This document shows positions 39,840-54,800 of a stretch of DNA of 64,000 nt, one piece after another (position 1 is the first letter of the stretch; the number at the start of each line of letters is the position of its first letter). The position numbers were made by a program, and so were the translations under genes. Below the pieces are notes generated by a model. The model had not been told where the DNA came from, did not search any database, and saw nothing but the letters and a program-made list of their open reading frames with translations. Where the stretch lies: positions 782,501 through 846,500 of the forward strand of contig OZ025791.1 in assembly GCA_964019425.1 (NCBI GenBank), read 5' to 3'. Source of the DNA: Flectonema sp. DT1601. Its lineage: Eukaryota; Euglenozoa; Diplonemea; Diplonemida; Diplonemidae.

Positions 39840-42800
39840 ATGTATCGGAACATGAGCCCAAATATAATTTTTGGGAGTTTAGTGGTGTTGGGGTTGATTA
39901 GTGGGATGGAAGGAGCGGGTACGAAGACGTCGACGATAACGATATCTGATTCATCGTCGGAATCAGCAAGTGCGTCATTGACGGTTTCGATGTCACTACC
40001 AACAAGTTCTATGTCAGCAACGGATTCGTTGTCAGCATCTAGTTCGCTGTCGGCATCTCTGTCTGCATCTGGTTCACTGTCCGCATCTGGTTCACTGTCC
40101 GCATCTGGTTCATTGTCGGCATCTGGTTCGCTTTCGGCATCTGGTTCGCTTTCGGCATCTAGTTCACTGTCGGCATCTAGTTCACTTTCAGGTTCACTAA
40201 GTGCATCAATGTCCTTGACAGTTTCTATGTCGCTACCAACAAGTTCCATGTCGGCATCATCATCAGACTCAATGTCTAAATCTATGTCACTATCGAGTAG
40301 TTCTTCAGCATCATTAACTGTTTCACTATCACTACCAACTGGTTCAGCAACATTCTCTTCAAGTTTAAGCAGCAGTGCTTCTGGATCAATAAGTGATAGT
40401 CTTTCACACAGTCTGAGTCATAGTCTCTCAATTAGTAGTAGTTTGTCGTCAAGTTTAAGTTCTTCAGCGAGTATTACTGTGAGTTTATCATTACCAACTG
40501 GAACTGCTACTGGCACTGAGTCTATGAGCAGCAGTGGATCTGCTTCGATTAGTAAGTCGGACAGTTTCTCACAAAGCTTATCGCATAGTTTGAGTATCAG
40601 TTTATCTTCAAGTCATTCTCTCAGTGCTTCTCTCAGTTCATCGCTAAGTTTGAGTAAATCACTTTCTGATAGTTTAACTGTGAGTTTATCAATTCCAACT
40701 GGTACGGCAACATCATCATCGAGTCTGAGTCTTAGTGAGTCACACTCGTTGAGTCTTACTGTTAGTTTGTCTCTTCCAACTGGAACAGCAACAGCATCAG
40801 AGAGTATGAGTCACAGTCTCACTGATTCGAAGAGTTTATCACTTAGTTCTTCATTGTCATTGTCGGGTAGTTTAAGTCTCACTGATTCGAAGAGTTTATC
40901 ACTTAGTTCTTCATTGTCATTGTCGGGTAGTTTAAGTAGCAGTTTTTCATTGAGTAAATCTTTTAGTGAGTCAAACAGTTTATCTTATACTGTGTCACTG
41001 TCTCTACCTACAGATACTGCATCCATGACAGTATCTATGTCGTTGCCAACTGGGTCAGCAACGTTTTCGAGTTCACTCTCTGACTCTTTATCACATTCGT
41101 TGTCAATCACCCAGTCGTTGTCGTTGCCAACTGCAACTGATTCAATGACGTTTTCACTGTCTTTGCCTACTGGTAGTGCGACCTTTTCTCATTCGTTGTC
41201 GGATTCAATGAGTTTGAGTCACAGTATGTCATTGACAGATTCGTCGAGTTTGTCGTTGAGTTTCTCTCACAGTTTGAGTCACAGTTTATCGTTATCGGAA
41301 TCATTCAGTCACTCGTTGAGTTTCTCTCACAGTTTGAGTCACAGTTTATCGTTATCGGAATCATTCAGTCACTCGTTGAGTCTGACGGTGTCCTTGTCGC
41401 TACCGACTGCTACTGGTACTCATTCAGAGAGTATGAGTCATTCAGAGTCTTCCTCGCTTTCGCTATCTCACAGTTTGTCTTTAAGTTCGTCACATAGTTT
41501 ATCACTATCACACTCATTGTCTCTCAGTGATTCGTTGTCATTATCACATTCTCTGTCTCTATCTTTGTCGGGCAGTTTGTCTCTAACTGGATCACTGTCG
41601 TTAACACATTCCTATTCTGAGTCGTTGACTCACTCATTGTCGTTGTCGGAATCGGTTTCTTTGTCACATTCATTTACTGTTTCTCTTTCACTACCAACTG
41701 CAACTGAAACACACACGGTGTCGATGTCATTACCAACTGCTACCGTGAGTATGTCCCTTCCGACTGGTAGTGCGACTCACACATTTTCGATATCGTTGCC
41801 AACGGCTACCGAGAGTATGACATTTTCACCAACTGTACGAAGACATAATTATACTTTAGATATTGCTCCGTCATCATTTGCGGAGGGTCAAGAAGTAAGA
41901 GTTATGATAAAGACAATCTCGTCAACTGATCAGACTGCTGTTAACCATTTTAATGTAACTGACGACACTGCAATGATTATAAAAATATTCGCCTGGTCAT
42001 CAGTCTACGTTGATAACTGTGTTGGATATGTTCAAGGTGCGACACCAATTCAAACAAGAAAAGGATTTGGATTATCCACTACGAATCCAGGAAATGTTTC
42101 ACAAGAAGTCGTCGACTCAGCCTTTGTAACTTTTGATGCTCCGTCCAGTAGCACACCTTTTGTTATCTGTTTTAGGCATCACATTGATGAGAATACTGTT
42201 TGGGATGTCGAATCTCACGATATTTGGACAGCATTCGAAATTAAAGACCAGCACATCTTTACATCAACATCATCGAATGCTTGGTACTACTTACCAGAAG
42301 CATCAGTTGGTCAGTATGCTATTGTTCAGTTACTCAGTACTGAATCAGCTTGGAATTTTACTTACCCATCATCATCATGTGCCAGTACGAATTATGCAAC
42401 GCTAACTTCATGTGGTCTCGGTGATGCTTTGAAAATTGTTCCTCAAGGAGAAGCCTGCACTTATGAATTTCAGTCATTTGAAAAACCATATCTCGGATCG
42501 TACTTCGTTGAGAATGATGGAACTTGGAGCCCTGAAGCCCTTCTTGGTCTTAAAGAAGGAGCAACAGCAGGAGGTATGGGTCTTTTTGGAACTCAATATG
42601 CAAACCCTCTAATTGATACGTGGTCAGGTTCTGGTAGTTACAGTTCCGTAAACAGTGAGAATGCAACTGTTGCTCCTGGATCTGGTGGAGACACAAAGCA
42701 TGCTTATGTTTACGTGAGACTTCCTACAACTGTTGGAAAGAAGTATGATGTTTGTTTCTCTTCCAGAGAGCAGAGAATGCAACTTAGAAGTGAGGGGAAT

Positions 42801-45800
42801 TCTACAGCTTTGGATCAAGTTTCTGTATGGAGAAAACTATACAGATGTACATCAACATCATCATGTTCATCTACTAATTCTTACTTTACTTCTATTGCTG
42901 AAGAAGTTGGATGGTCGATGGTTGACTTATCACCTGGAACTTGGGGTGAAATCGTTTTCGACGACTCCGGTTCTGGTAAACTGAGTACAGTCCCATCCTC
43001 TAGTCATATGGAACAGGATGCTATTTCAACTTCTCTAACTAAACCAATCGTAAGAATAAGTAAAAGAAGATCAAACTATTGGTCTCCTCAAGGAGGTGAT
43101 TACTTCAGATTAGTATCGTCATCAAGATTCTCTGAATCAGTATCAAATGGTAGAGATTGGACTACTGGGTATGGATCATCGCCATCAGCTGGTTGTTGGT
43201 ATCGATCAGCTGATTCAACATACGGTTACATTGATCTTGGAGCACAGTACGGAATTGCTTCTCGTGATCTGTTTGGAGATCCAACACTCAAAACACGTGC
43301 TAATGATGATTTACCTTCCCAAACGGAGTCTTACTCTACTCTTTACGTACCAAGCACTGAATCATCTCAGTGGTATGTTTGTTATCGTCGTACTTGTAAT
43401 TCAGGTAGTTCTTGCGTCGCTAATAGTGGAATGCGTGTGTTACCTTTTCATAAAAAGGCTATTGGAAGTACCCCAACAAAGTGGCTTCACTTAGACTCGA
43501 AGTACCTTCCGGGAACACTGTCAACAGCAGCACATGCATTAGTACCACAGTCTTGGGGATCAGATACTGTACAGTACCCTCAGTCAATGACTTGGTATAT
43601 GAATGATACGAGAGCTGGTACTTGGGGTCCGATGATTGTTGAGGCTTCAAACAGAACGAAACTTTCAACATTAGATTCCAGACCGTGGGATTTAGTCAGA
43701 ACATACTCCACACTCGACACTGTGATAGCTACTAAAGGAAGTACTCTTCGATTAGTTCCATCATCAAGACCATGTGATTATCCACAATACACTGCTAATT
43801 CTGATATGGGTGCTGATCTCAAAGACGGAGGTATGGTCGAATGTAACAGTGCTGATGCTCAGCTTCCACAAACAGGTTGTGATGGGAGTACATCAGACGT
43901 TATTTCTACTACAAGTATTGCTTTTTATATGATGGTTCCTGTCGTAGGTACTTACAAAGTTTGTTATCGATTGAGAGGATGGAATTGGAGAGAAATATCA
44001 GCTTGGTCTGAGAGCACATCAGTAATAAATGATGCAACCCATCCTATGCCCTCTGGAGGATTCTTAGAACGTGGTCAGTGGTTACAACCATCAGCTTTAA
44101 CAACAACAAGTGACTCAAATACACTTTCAGTGATGGCTGAAGAACACAGATCTGGAATGGAGGCTCTGTTCATAGTGTCTGATACTCGATCAGAGTTATC
44201 TGCAGCACCACGAGGACCATGTCCTGGTGGTTGCGATAATTCAGGTGACGTTCTCAGACTTGTTCGTCACAATGAACCTTGTGATGTAAATCCAATAAAC
44301 TGGAAGCCAAAGTTCGCAGACACTCATCTATCTCTTTACTGTCCAATGGCTGGTAAAGGTCGCGTTGAGTCCAGTGGATTGTATGGTTACCATAAAGCAA
44401 ATCCTTGTTCACAATCAGAAGTCGCGAAAAGCCTTTGCGGTAATCAAACATGCGGCACTGCAGCACCATCTGCAGACTTAGCATTGCACGTCAAACATCT
44501 TTCTGACTACTACGATGACATCGTTCCTGGAGATCATGTTTTCTGGAACCATGATTCCCTAGCAGCAACGATAACACTGCCGGCATATAATGAAAGTAGT
44601 TTTCTTGGAAATTTATACAAATTATGTTACAAACAATCAAAGATGGCTAATTGGGTAATCCTCAAGCAGTGGGAAGTTGAAGCACCCTCTGGAATGATTA
44701 TATCACCAGATCCTACATCGATCATTGTTGGTGGTGAAGTTAAGAAATTTGTAGTAACCGTTCCTGAAGTAATCCCCAACAGCACTTTAGGAACTCCACA
44801 AGTACAATCATTCCATGCCAAACTTATTAAAAAGACCAATACCAGCAACGATAATTGTTTTGGGCTTGCTGCATCCACAGAAGCAGGACACTCAACAGCA
44901 GCAATATCTGACTTGGGATGGGAAGGAACGACTCGAACAATGATTCATTTCCACATTAACACCCCGCACAAGGCTGGAGACTACCATCTGTGTGTCCAAC
45001 TACAGGCCTACACATCTGATAATTCCTCCAACGACACAATGGCATGGTGGCATGCAGGTACCTACTCTGTAAAAGATAACGGAATCAGATGGTATGTTAC
45101 TAGTGGTAATCAACCAATGAACAGTGGATTATCAACTATCAACTTTATCCGATGCGCTACAACAATTGGGTCACGCTATTGTGATCCAACCTTAAGCACA
45201 GATACCTTCAATACTGATCCTGGTATGGATAGAGTTAAAATAATACCAATCGTTGATACATGTAATTCAGGAATCGCTGATGAAGTCCGTAGTGGAGGTA
45301 AATCTATTCATGTAGGGTTAGAAAAGGGAGGTGTTGGGGGAATATCAAACTTAGGTCCTGCTGACGGCCCAAGTGATGTCGCAAGTGCGATAACGAATTT
45401 ACCTCCGACTGTGAATGATGTACCTGTTGAATACAAAGTCTGTGTTCGTACCACTTTCTCAACTGCTACTTTTGGAGGTACTCTCGGCCATAAGAGATGG
45501 GTAGAAGTAGCCCAGGCAACAAGAATATCGGGTCAACTTTCCATCGGTAAAAGCAATAACGAATCCGCCTTCTACACCGCACCCGCACTGGTACAGAGTT
45601 GGTCTGTTGACTCAGCAATCGCACCACACACATCTTTATTTACGGGACCAATGGCAGGGTCAGTAGCATTAGGAGGTGCTTCGACATCATTTAATGCAGC
45701 GCCGACTGCTTCTGGTACACTGACTGCAACAACAGGTTTTAAATTCAACACCTACTCGACTTCGGCAGTGGCGACACTCGGAGCGTCGAATTACTTTAAA

Positions 45801-48800
45801 TTAGTTCTTGCAAAGCAACCTTCGAAAAGACTACCACCTGATCCAGTTGGCGCAGCATGGGGAACAGTATCAACGTGGACATCATCAGATTCTGACTGCT
45901 CAGGACCAGCAGTTGACTCCACTACAAATACTGTTAATTGTTCTGTAGGAACTGGTGCTCGTGCTGACGCGTTGTGTCCTTCACTTTCGGATCATATTAC
46001 TGGTACTGGTGCAAGGTTAGATGCGACATTTCATATTCCTCTCAACCCTGGTCAGTATAAAGTTTGTTATAAGGTTGCTCATTCATCTTTGACTGTTGCT
46101 CAACCTTGGTTGTGGCTTCCATCTGATGCAGGTGAGTATGGATTGTTTTCTCATCCATCGTTTTTAGAAGTTCAAGTGGAGTCCAATTTTAAAACAAACC
46201 TGACAGTTCTCGATCTTCGTGTTACTGATGACGGGTCTGGAGATGGAGTTCAAACGTCGCTGTCCTCTTTCTGTTCGTACGATCAGATAGACGGGGAAGG
46301 TATTGCCTGCAACTTGCAAAACAATGCCGGTTTTGACACCGATTTAATAACTGTCGTAAATGGTTCTCAAGTCTGTCCATCACCAACACTAACCGCAACA
46401 GGAAGTATACAAGGTCCCGATGAATGGTTTCGTCTTCTCAGAATCTCTAACGTCTCTGCTATGATTTGGAACACATGGTTGGCATCATCAAATCAGTTTA
46501 TTATGCCTCCTGCAAATCCAGGGTCATTCCAACAGTTCAAAGTGTGCATGTACAAAGCTGGTGAAGCCACACCTGCATTCTTTAACTCAACATTCGGAGA
46601 CAAGAGAGTAACAAAACAAGGAGTCGTACTACAATTATACAACGGAGGAATGGCACTTCAAGGTGGAGGTAGTGGATATTGGAGAGATGGTAATGTCGGT
46701 CAACCAACACAGCTAACAGTTACTAGTGATTTACCTATTGATAGAAGCCTGAGATTTAGTGCTTTTACGAGTACAACAGAATCTCTATATTCAACAATCC
46801 CTGCAGCCAATGTCACTGACTCTTCTACAAATAAAGTATCACGTACACCTCTTATCAATTCTGGTACAAAGGTAACGTATCTTGTGAAATTAGCAACTGC
46901 TGAAGGTACTCATGTGCCGTTCGGATCTTATGCTGTTGATGTTAAAAGATGTGCTGGGTCCGATACATTTGCTGGTTTAGGCTGTCCATCACCATGGACA
47001 GAACCTACAGCAGTAGCAGGAGAGCCTTACTTAATACAAAGTTTCGGTACATGTACAGCAGCAAGTGCTCCAAAGTACGGTTGGCCAGAGAATGGTCTTC
47101 GCCAATCGATGGTTGACGGAGTTGTTAGTTTTGGAATTCAATATCGTTCTGCGTGTCCACAAAATGATTTCGGATGTGGTTTATTGTTTGCAGCTAATGG
47201 AGACACTTTACTATCAGTACCTCAGTGGATTAATGTTCAACAGAGACCTGTTACAGCTGTTGCTTTAGATAAAGTAGAAACAATATCAGCTAAGTTAGGA
47301 ACCACATCAAAATCAACAGGTTGCACCTCAACAGAACCAGCTTGCTACGAAAAGACTTGTTGGAGTGGTGAAACATGCAAACTTCTTGTTGAAGCCCGTT
47401 GGAGAGGACCAGAGTATTCCCCTGGAGGAACTTTTTCTATTGGTTTTGCTCCAGCTGACTATCCAACTAATAGTGGTACTGCTACACCACAAGCAGTGGT
47501 TGATTTAATTGGAAACACAATGAACTCTGGTAGACCTCTTGATGTCTCTTGGGATATGGGAGGATCATACACCTACACCTTTAGTCCAGCATTGGTTGTT
47601 GGAGTAACAGAAGGACTTGTATTTCTTAATATTACCTATCCGAGAAGTGCTGACACATCAAGTAGTGATTGGACCAGAGTAGTAGTAAATGTTAAGAGAA
47701 GACTTCCAGTTGAAATCAGAGTCATGTCCATCACTCCAAGAGATGTCTCGATGGGACTAACTACTGACAGAGTTCCATCACCAGGATTTAGAGGTGATAG
47801 TTCTACTGTGAATACAATGACTGCAGTTCCTGGTTGTTATGTCGAGGCATTAGTTCCTTACAGAATGAGATACAAAGGAATTGACAGCACTGGTGCTCCC
47901 GTTGCTCTGACTACTTTAGCAATGGCTGACTGGACAATAACAGGAAAGGTCGAGACGTCAGGATCTTTAAGTAAAGTGTTGGGTGTTATTGCTACTCCTG
48001 CTACTGATAACCTTGAAGGTACTCCTGTTTCTGTTTCTGGTTTAATTGCCAGTACTCCACAAAAGGATTCAGTCTCATGGTTTATCGATTTCCGTGTTTA
48101 TTCTGCTGATAATAAATGTTCTCGTTTTGCAGCATCTGGTGGTTGTACTCTACTCTTCACCTTTGCGCATGCTTCTGTTTCGGTTGCAGCGATTAAGGTT
48201 AAGGTTATTACCCCAGTTCGAGTCCCGGCATCGACCGTAAAAACTTCATTTGATAAGACAACCAGTTTGATAAGAGATGGTATTACTGTAACAGCTCTCG
48301 CAGGTACAAAGATTGCTTCAATGTTTGTGGTTGATGAGTTTCACTTTGGTGACTTCTTTGCACTGATCAATGGCCCTGGACCAGCAGACGGTTCTACAAA
48401 CAGAGATCAAGTTGAGATTTGGCATGAAACAGGTCTTAACACTCGATGTGCTTACCCATCAACAAGTGGAGTAGGTTGTTCAGTTTATAAATATGCTCCA
48501 AAGATATTAACAACAACAACTGGTAGTCAATGGGGAGCTCAATGGATAATGAGATCTAATAAACCTTGTTATGGATGTGAATTTACTTTTCACTCAACGT
48601 GGGGTGCTGGACCAGAATCTTATTTGTCAGCAAATGTTCAAATGGGAATGGCGACTCTGTCGTGGACATACGAGCCAATTGACATGGTCTGCAGTCCTAA
48701 TGCAGCATCACAACAAGTTGTTACATTTCCATCAGGTGCGACATTATCCAGCACGTTTAGTGTATCAGTTCAAGCAGTTGCGAAGGGAACCAGTACTCCT

Positions 48801-51800
48801 GTAATGTATCCAAGGTGGTGGGTGTTTACAGATTCAACGAAAGATGTAACTAGAAAGAGTGGCACAGGTACTTCAGTGTATACATTGAAATCAACTGGTG
48901 CAACAGCAACAGAAACAATCTTTTCAGCTAAGATGGCAACGTTGGGTTCTGTTGCGTCATTCACTGGAATGTACTTTGAGGGTCCAGTTCCGACTTCAGG
49001 AACACCTGAAGTTATTGAAATTATCTTTCATTCGAGTGGTTTTGTTTATGCTCCAACTGGAGGTATAGGATCACGACCAACTTCATCAAAAGTATACGCT
49101 TGTGCTGCTCAAGTCTCAATAACACTCGCTGCCTCTACCACTCAACAATACATTAAAATCACTGGAACTGCTGGTACCAGTGCTACAGCTGCATGTAATC
49201 CTACAGAACTTGCATCAAAGACAGGTTGTACAAGATATATAATGGACTTATCTACTTTTGACAGCGGAGGTTTTGGAATAGATGCTCAAATATTATCAAC
49301 AAGTGATGATGTAATTGATACAACAACTCCTAGAAACATTACTATTATCGCAGAGGGAGGTGCTCAAAGCTCTCCAAAGGGATTAGCTCCTACCTGGTCT
49401 GTGGATTCAACTGGTGACTTAATTAGTCAGGATCTTATATTTGATTCTCTTTATAATGGGAACTCACTTCAACAGATAGGAGCGGATACATACACTTTTG
49501 GATCGCTTGAGGTTCAGGCAAAAAGATCACTGACATCTGGTACCAACGTGGTCGGTGGTACAGGAACAGTATCATTTGCGTATGGTAATGCCGCAGGTAC
49601 TCCAGTGAAATCACCTGTGCGTGAAACAACATTTAGAATTTGTTCTTCAACGTGGACGAATAGCGCTGAAACAACAAATGTTAATCTCTGTGTTGTTATT
49701 TCTCTCTGGATCACATCACCGGAGTCAACGATGGCTTCAATTGTTGACACAGAGCCTACAGCTGGTCAGATAATCAGAGGCTCAAGTTCTACTTGTGGTC
49801 TCAACCCAAACATGTCAACACTGGTAGTGTTCACGTACTTCTCTATTACAGCTATTGCTAATACACGATTCTATGTTTATGATCAAAACATTGATTATTC
49901 AATGACTTTTGGTGGTACCAGCATGGTAATAAATGGAACCTTAGTGGCATCTACTTCCTTAGTTCAAAGTAATAATGTTCCGACAGCTTCGGTGAATTTG
50001 GATCCGAACCCAGAAACGACTCATTCATTACAATTATTGCAATTGAAGGTTCAGTATTTGTATTACGTTCGTGGTATTGGAGGTAGTTTGAATTCACAAA
50101 TACCATTTTCGATAAGTGCGACATCGACTAATGGAATGAACGGAATAACATCAACAACGACTACCAATACCTACTACAGCACTGATCCTGTTGAGACATT
50201 CGCGCAATGGAACCTCGCAGATGGTGGAGTCACAACTGATGATGAATGTCCTTCAAGAAGACATCTCCAAACCGTAACAAACAACTACCGAACCTACACA
50301 CCTGTCCCTGGACGTACCTGGGATTACGGTTCTAGTGTTGTAACAGGTATTCCATTTCCTATTGAAACCATGGTAACGACAACTGGTAAACAACGTGCTT
50401 GGACATACTCAACACTCTTGATAAGAGTTACAAAGAAGGGTTGGTCAAAATGTAACAACGGAGGTGCCTTAAAAGTGTATGAGCTAAAACCGTCTTTAAC
50501 TACTGAGGGAGTAGTTCTTCGTGACGGTGACTTGACTTCATTCACTGAGAAGCCCGACGGATCAGTTACTATGACTCAGGGAGTTGGAACTCCTTGGCCA
50601 GTATTAGCTGTACCTTGTGAAGCTTGTACTCTTCAAATTGACCTGTGCTATGTCGGTAAAACAGCAACTACTTGTCATGAAGGATTAGGAGCTGGATCCA
50701 CAGATCCATCTGATGCAACACCACTACTGTATGGTCGTTCTAAGGTAACAAAAACCTTCAGCGTTACCGCTGGTGAAACCGACCTGATTGGCGTCGTCTC
50801 ACAGACAACACCAACAGTAATTAATGGTGCTGTTAAAGTTGGAGACTTGTTCTCTGTTCAGCTTGAGAATATTCAACTCATGGGTAATAAATCAAGTTCA
50901 CCATGGGCAATGCAAGAAGACATCAGCAACAAATGGACTCGCGCTGTGACCGTTACTTCTACCTGGTTGAATTCTGGCAGCAATTCGAAATATGGAAACG
51001 GAGCATTCCTTGCTGACGGTAATCTAAAAGTGGGAAAAGCTGATTTATGCACCTCCGTCACTGGTGAAGATTTCGCTGCAGCTTCATATGCACCAACGCT
51101 GTTGGAAGGAATTCAGGGAGTTGTGTTTTACTTTACTCGTCCTTGCAGCTCATGTTCTTTATCCCTTGAGTATTCTTTATCAAAACTTGGGTATCAGTCA
51201 AAGACGGGAAAGTTTGCCTTACGAAGCTACTCAACATCTGGTGTGTTACCAGTAGTAGGGGCACCATTATCGTATAAAGTAACTACTTGTGGTTCGCAAT
51301 GGCTGTTAGCAGGTGTTCCTCCAGTTGCAGTTAGAAGAAGAAAAGCATTCTCACTAACAGTATGGCAGGTTGATGGAAACAATGTACCAGATTGGACAGC
51401 ATCAGCATCTAATGTTGGATTCTTAATGTCAGGTGCAGACAGTACTGGTAATGGTGCTGGTGGTAAAGCAGTTGTAACATCACCATTAACAGCGGGTAAG
51501 ACCGTCCCAACTGATGGAACTGCTACTGTGAGAGCTTTCTTTAGACGTGCTTGTTTCAAGTGTAAAGTTACCTTCGCATTACTTCCACAATGGATTACTG
51601 TGTTGACTGATCCTTCTCAAATTATTGCAATCCCTGCTTCAAGAACTCCGATGGTTCAGATCTTCAGCCAAACTACTGATGTCGGGAAATGGGTTTTTGA
51701 AGTTTATGCAGCTGATGACTTATCCGACAGGTCTTATACTGTGGCGGGGCCAACACCATTTTCATTTCAGCCAACTTACGGAAATCATGTTGTGGGTCAG

Positions 51801-54800
51801 GCGACATTAACCTTGTCTTCAAGTGCTCAAATCTCATTTGATACAAAAATGACTCTCGACACAGGGTCAACTGTTGCCGGCACTATTTCAACTGGAGGAG
51901 CAAAATCAATCTTAACCAACGGTACTGCAGTCTTAAACGGAATCCCAATTCCTTCTATAAACTCTGTGGGTGAAACAGGTACTACTGTTGTCACTTTATC
52001 AACAGCTCCAGGTGTTTGGTACGATGTCGGGTTCCAGATGAGTCCATCAGCTTTGGGTCTCAACACAAACTATTTTGGAGGGAAGACGCCTCCGAAGATT
52101 CATTTCTCAGTGGCAGCTTCTCACATGGCAGTTGACAACACTGCTAAGTTCTCATCACATTTTGGTTCATCACGAACAACTGGTGGTTTCTGTGGAGTAT
52201 CTGATATGGTTCCTGGAGAATCTTGTGAGTTCTGGGCCTTTACTGTTGGTCAAGAACCAGGAGCTGGTTCAAATAGTAGAAATTGGTTCTTAGCTGTGAC
52301 TGAAGTAGTTTCACCAGCAACGACATCGATAGCATGTACATCAGTATCGACACAAACACCGTCTACATTGTGTGACGTTGTTGTTACACAGAACGCATTA
52401 TTTAGTGAGGGAGTAGCAAAGTTCACAGCTGATGCCGTAAACATTGGTGAGTTATGTACATGTACAGTTACGATAATTCCACCATCTGACTTAGTTAATG
52501 CAACTACTCAGTCGCTGTCACTAAAGTTTAAACCAAATGGTCTTAGTACTCAATGGGATTGGGATACTACTCGGACTAGTGCTGTCTCTGTGTCATCACC
52601 GACAATTATGACTTCAACAGCTGCAGCTAATAGAACTATCTTTCTTGGATTAAAAGCGTGGGATTCAACAAAGACAACAAGCGTGGGAGGAATAACTTGG
52701 GCATCACAAGAAGTAACTCTAACGGGTTCCGCCATGACTCCTCCAGATTGTTTTATTTGTATGAACGTTGGAAGCAGTGCAACTGCGTGTATAATAACAA
52801 GTAGCGTTGGAGGTAATACCGCAACATTAGAAGGTTACTTCATTAGTGATGGAACATGTACATTATCAACTAGTGTGATTACTGGATTACCAGTAATGGA
52901 CACATCCGGTATGGCTAATGTCAATAATGGTCCAAAATCAACATTAGATGTAACTGTATCAAGTTCTGTTAAGATTGATATGTTACCAGACACTAGCGCT
53001 GTTAATATAATCGAAGCTAGAAACTTCTCAAGGTTAACAAGTATGACTGTGAATGGGATGGAAGCTGCTGTTGTTGGAATCGGTTCGAGAATGCAAGTTC
53101 AAATATTAGATACCAACGGAAAGATTGTTAGTGGTGATAACCATATGCAGTTCACTCTAACTGGAACCAGATCAGCTGCAGGAGGTCTAAGCTCCAATGC
53201 AACTACTTGGCCAACACAAAGCTCAAGAGCTGTTGATGGGATCGCTTCCTTTGAACTCGATTCTCATATGACTACGAGAGCTCCATCATGTTTATCAACA
53301 CCAGCATCACCAATATCATCATGTGAACATTCACCATGGTACTTTACTGTTGTTGCTTCTGCTCCAGTTGTGCAGTCTGATAAGACAACAGCTACTGGTT
53401 CATTCGGAACCTCAATAACAGAGATAGGTCCTTTATACTTCGTGCGTAAGGCTGCCTTAGTTAACGTCATCGGATCATTTGGGGGTGCGCACAGACCTCC
53501 ACCAGCTAATGCCAGTGTATTGCCTCCCCCAACACCAGCTCAAGGAGGTAGTAGTGGTGGATTTGGTTGGGATCAAGAATTAGTCATGAAGTCAGGTAGA
53601 CTGACAGCTAATTGGATGTACGGTTTTGAATTCAACATGAAAATGCAAGCCATTGATGTAACGGGAACTGTAGTGTCACACGCTGAAGATGTCGGAAGTC
53701 ATTCATCAATATTTATGCGCCCAGTTGCTATTCCTTGTTTGAATGTAGATCTGTTAACATCAACAGCTTCTGTAGTACCAAAGCCGTGGGTATTCGATAC
53801 TTGTACAGTTGGTGGCAGCTGTCTCCACACCAGAATGGTTGATGTCCCAAAATGCACTCCAGCTGGCTGGAGCATTGCAGGCAAGACTACTGCAGCACAG
53901 CAGGAAATTTCACTCACTGAGGGTGTCGCAGATATCGGAAAGATGTTGTACGATGGTCCTGGTGATGGTATTAAAAGAATTCTATTTACAACAACAAGCT
54001 TTGGAAGAATTAGTTCATTATCAATATCAAAGGATGACTCTTTCTTAGTAGAGCTTAACTTACAGAGGATAACTGGACTCGGATTTTGGAATCCAGCCAT
54101 CAGACCAACTCAAAGCCAGGCTTGCCCTGGTGATATCTGTCCGATGCCTTTATCATTTGGAACAACTATTCCTCCATTGGCAAAGTTTAATTTATCTGTT
54201 GCTATTGTTGACATCGCAGGGATACGTGTTAGAGGTGATTCTCAATCCAGTGTTCAGGTTACAGCTCAATGTCCTGGAGGAACATCTTATATTGGTAAAC
54301 GTCAAGGTGAGTTCCTTGACGTCTTGACCCCGCTAACGTTTCAGGCAGAAGACGGAATTGTTAATTTCTTTGATTTAGAAATAAGTGGTTTATGTCCAAG
54401 TATGACATTCACTTTTAGATGTATTAGTTCAGCAAATGATTTAATGTCTGATTGTCAGGATAAAAACTTCGTGACAGAGAACTTTGTTGTGGAGGGCTCA
54501 GTGATTGGTGCTCCTCCTCCACCACCGCCACCACCACCGGTTAAGGCTGCTCTTCCTTTGGGTAATTTCCAAGATCCTGTGGAATTTACAAAATTCTTAA
54601 AAAAAATCGACCGGACAGTCTTCGAAAAGAACATGAAAAAACTTCTTGGTAAGACTATGCAAACTCTTAAGCACGTCAGACTTAGATTCGTTTGTTCAAT
54701 TCCAGGAAATCGAGTTGGAGGAAGAATTACAAACGCTGATAGAGCTGATCCAAACATTTGTAAAGACTTCTACCCAGCTACCCTTGCTCCTGTAGGCAAT

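Noticed and set aside
39734-40249. 171-codon minus-strand frame rich in Asp/Glu/Ser (EPDADSEPDADSE)
   Set aside because: It is the exact antisense of the Ser-rich repeats of the giant gene; the repeat codons lack stops on the other strand. No independent start context.
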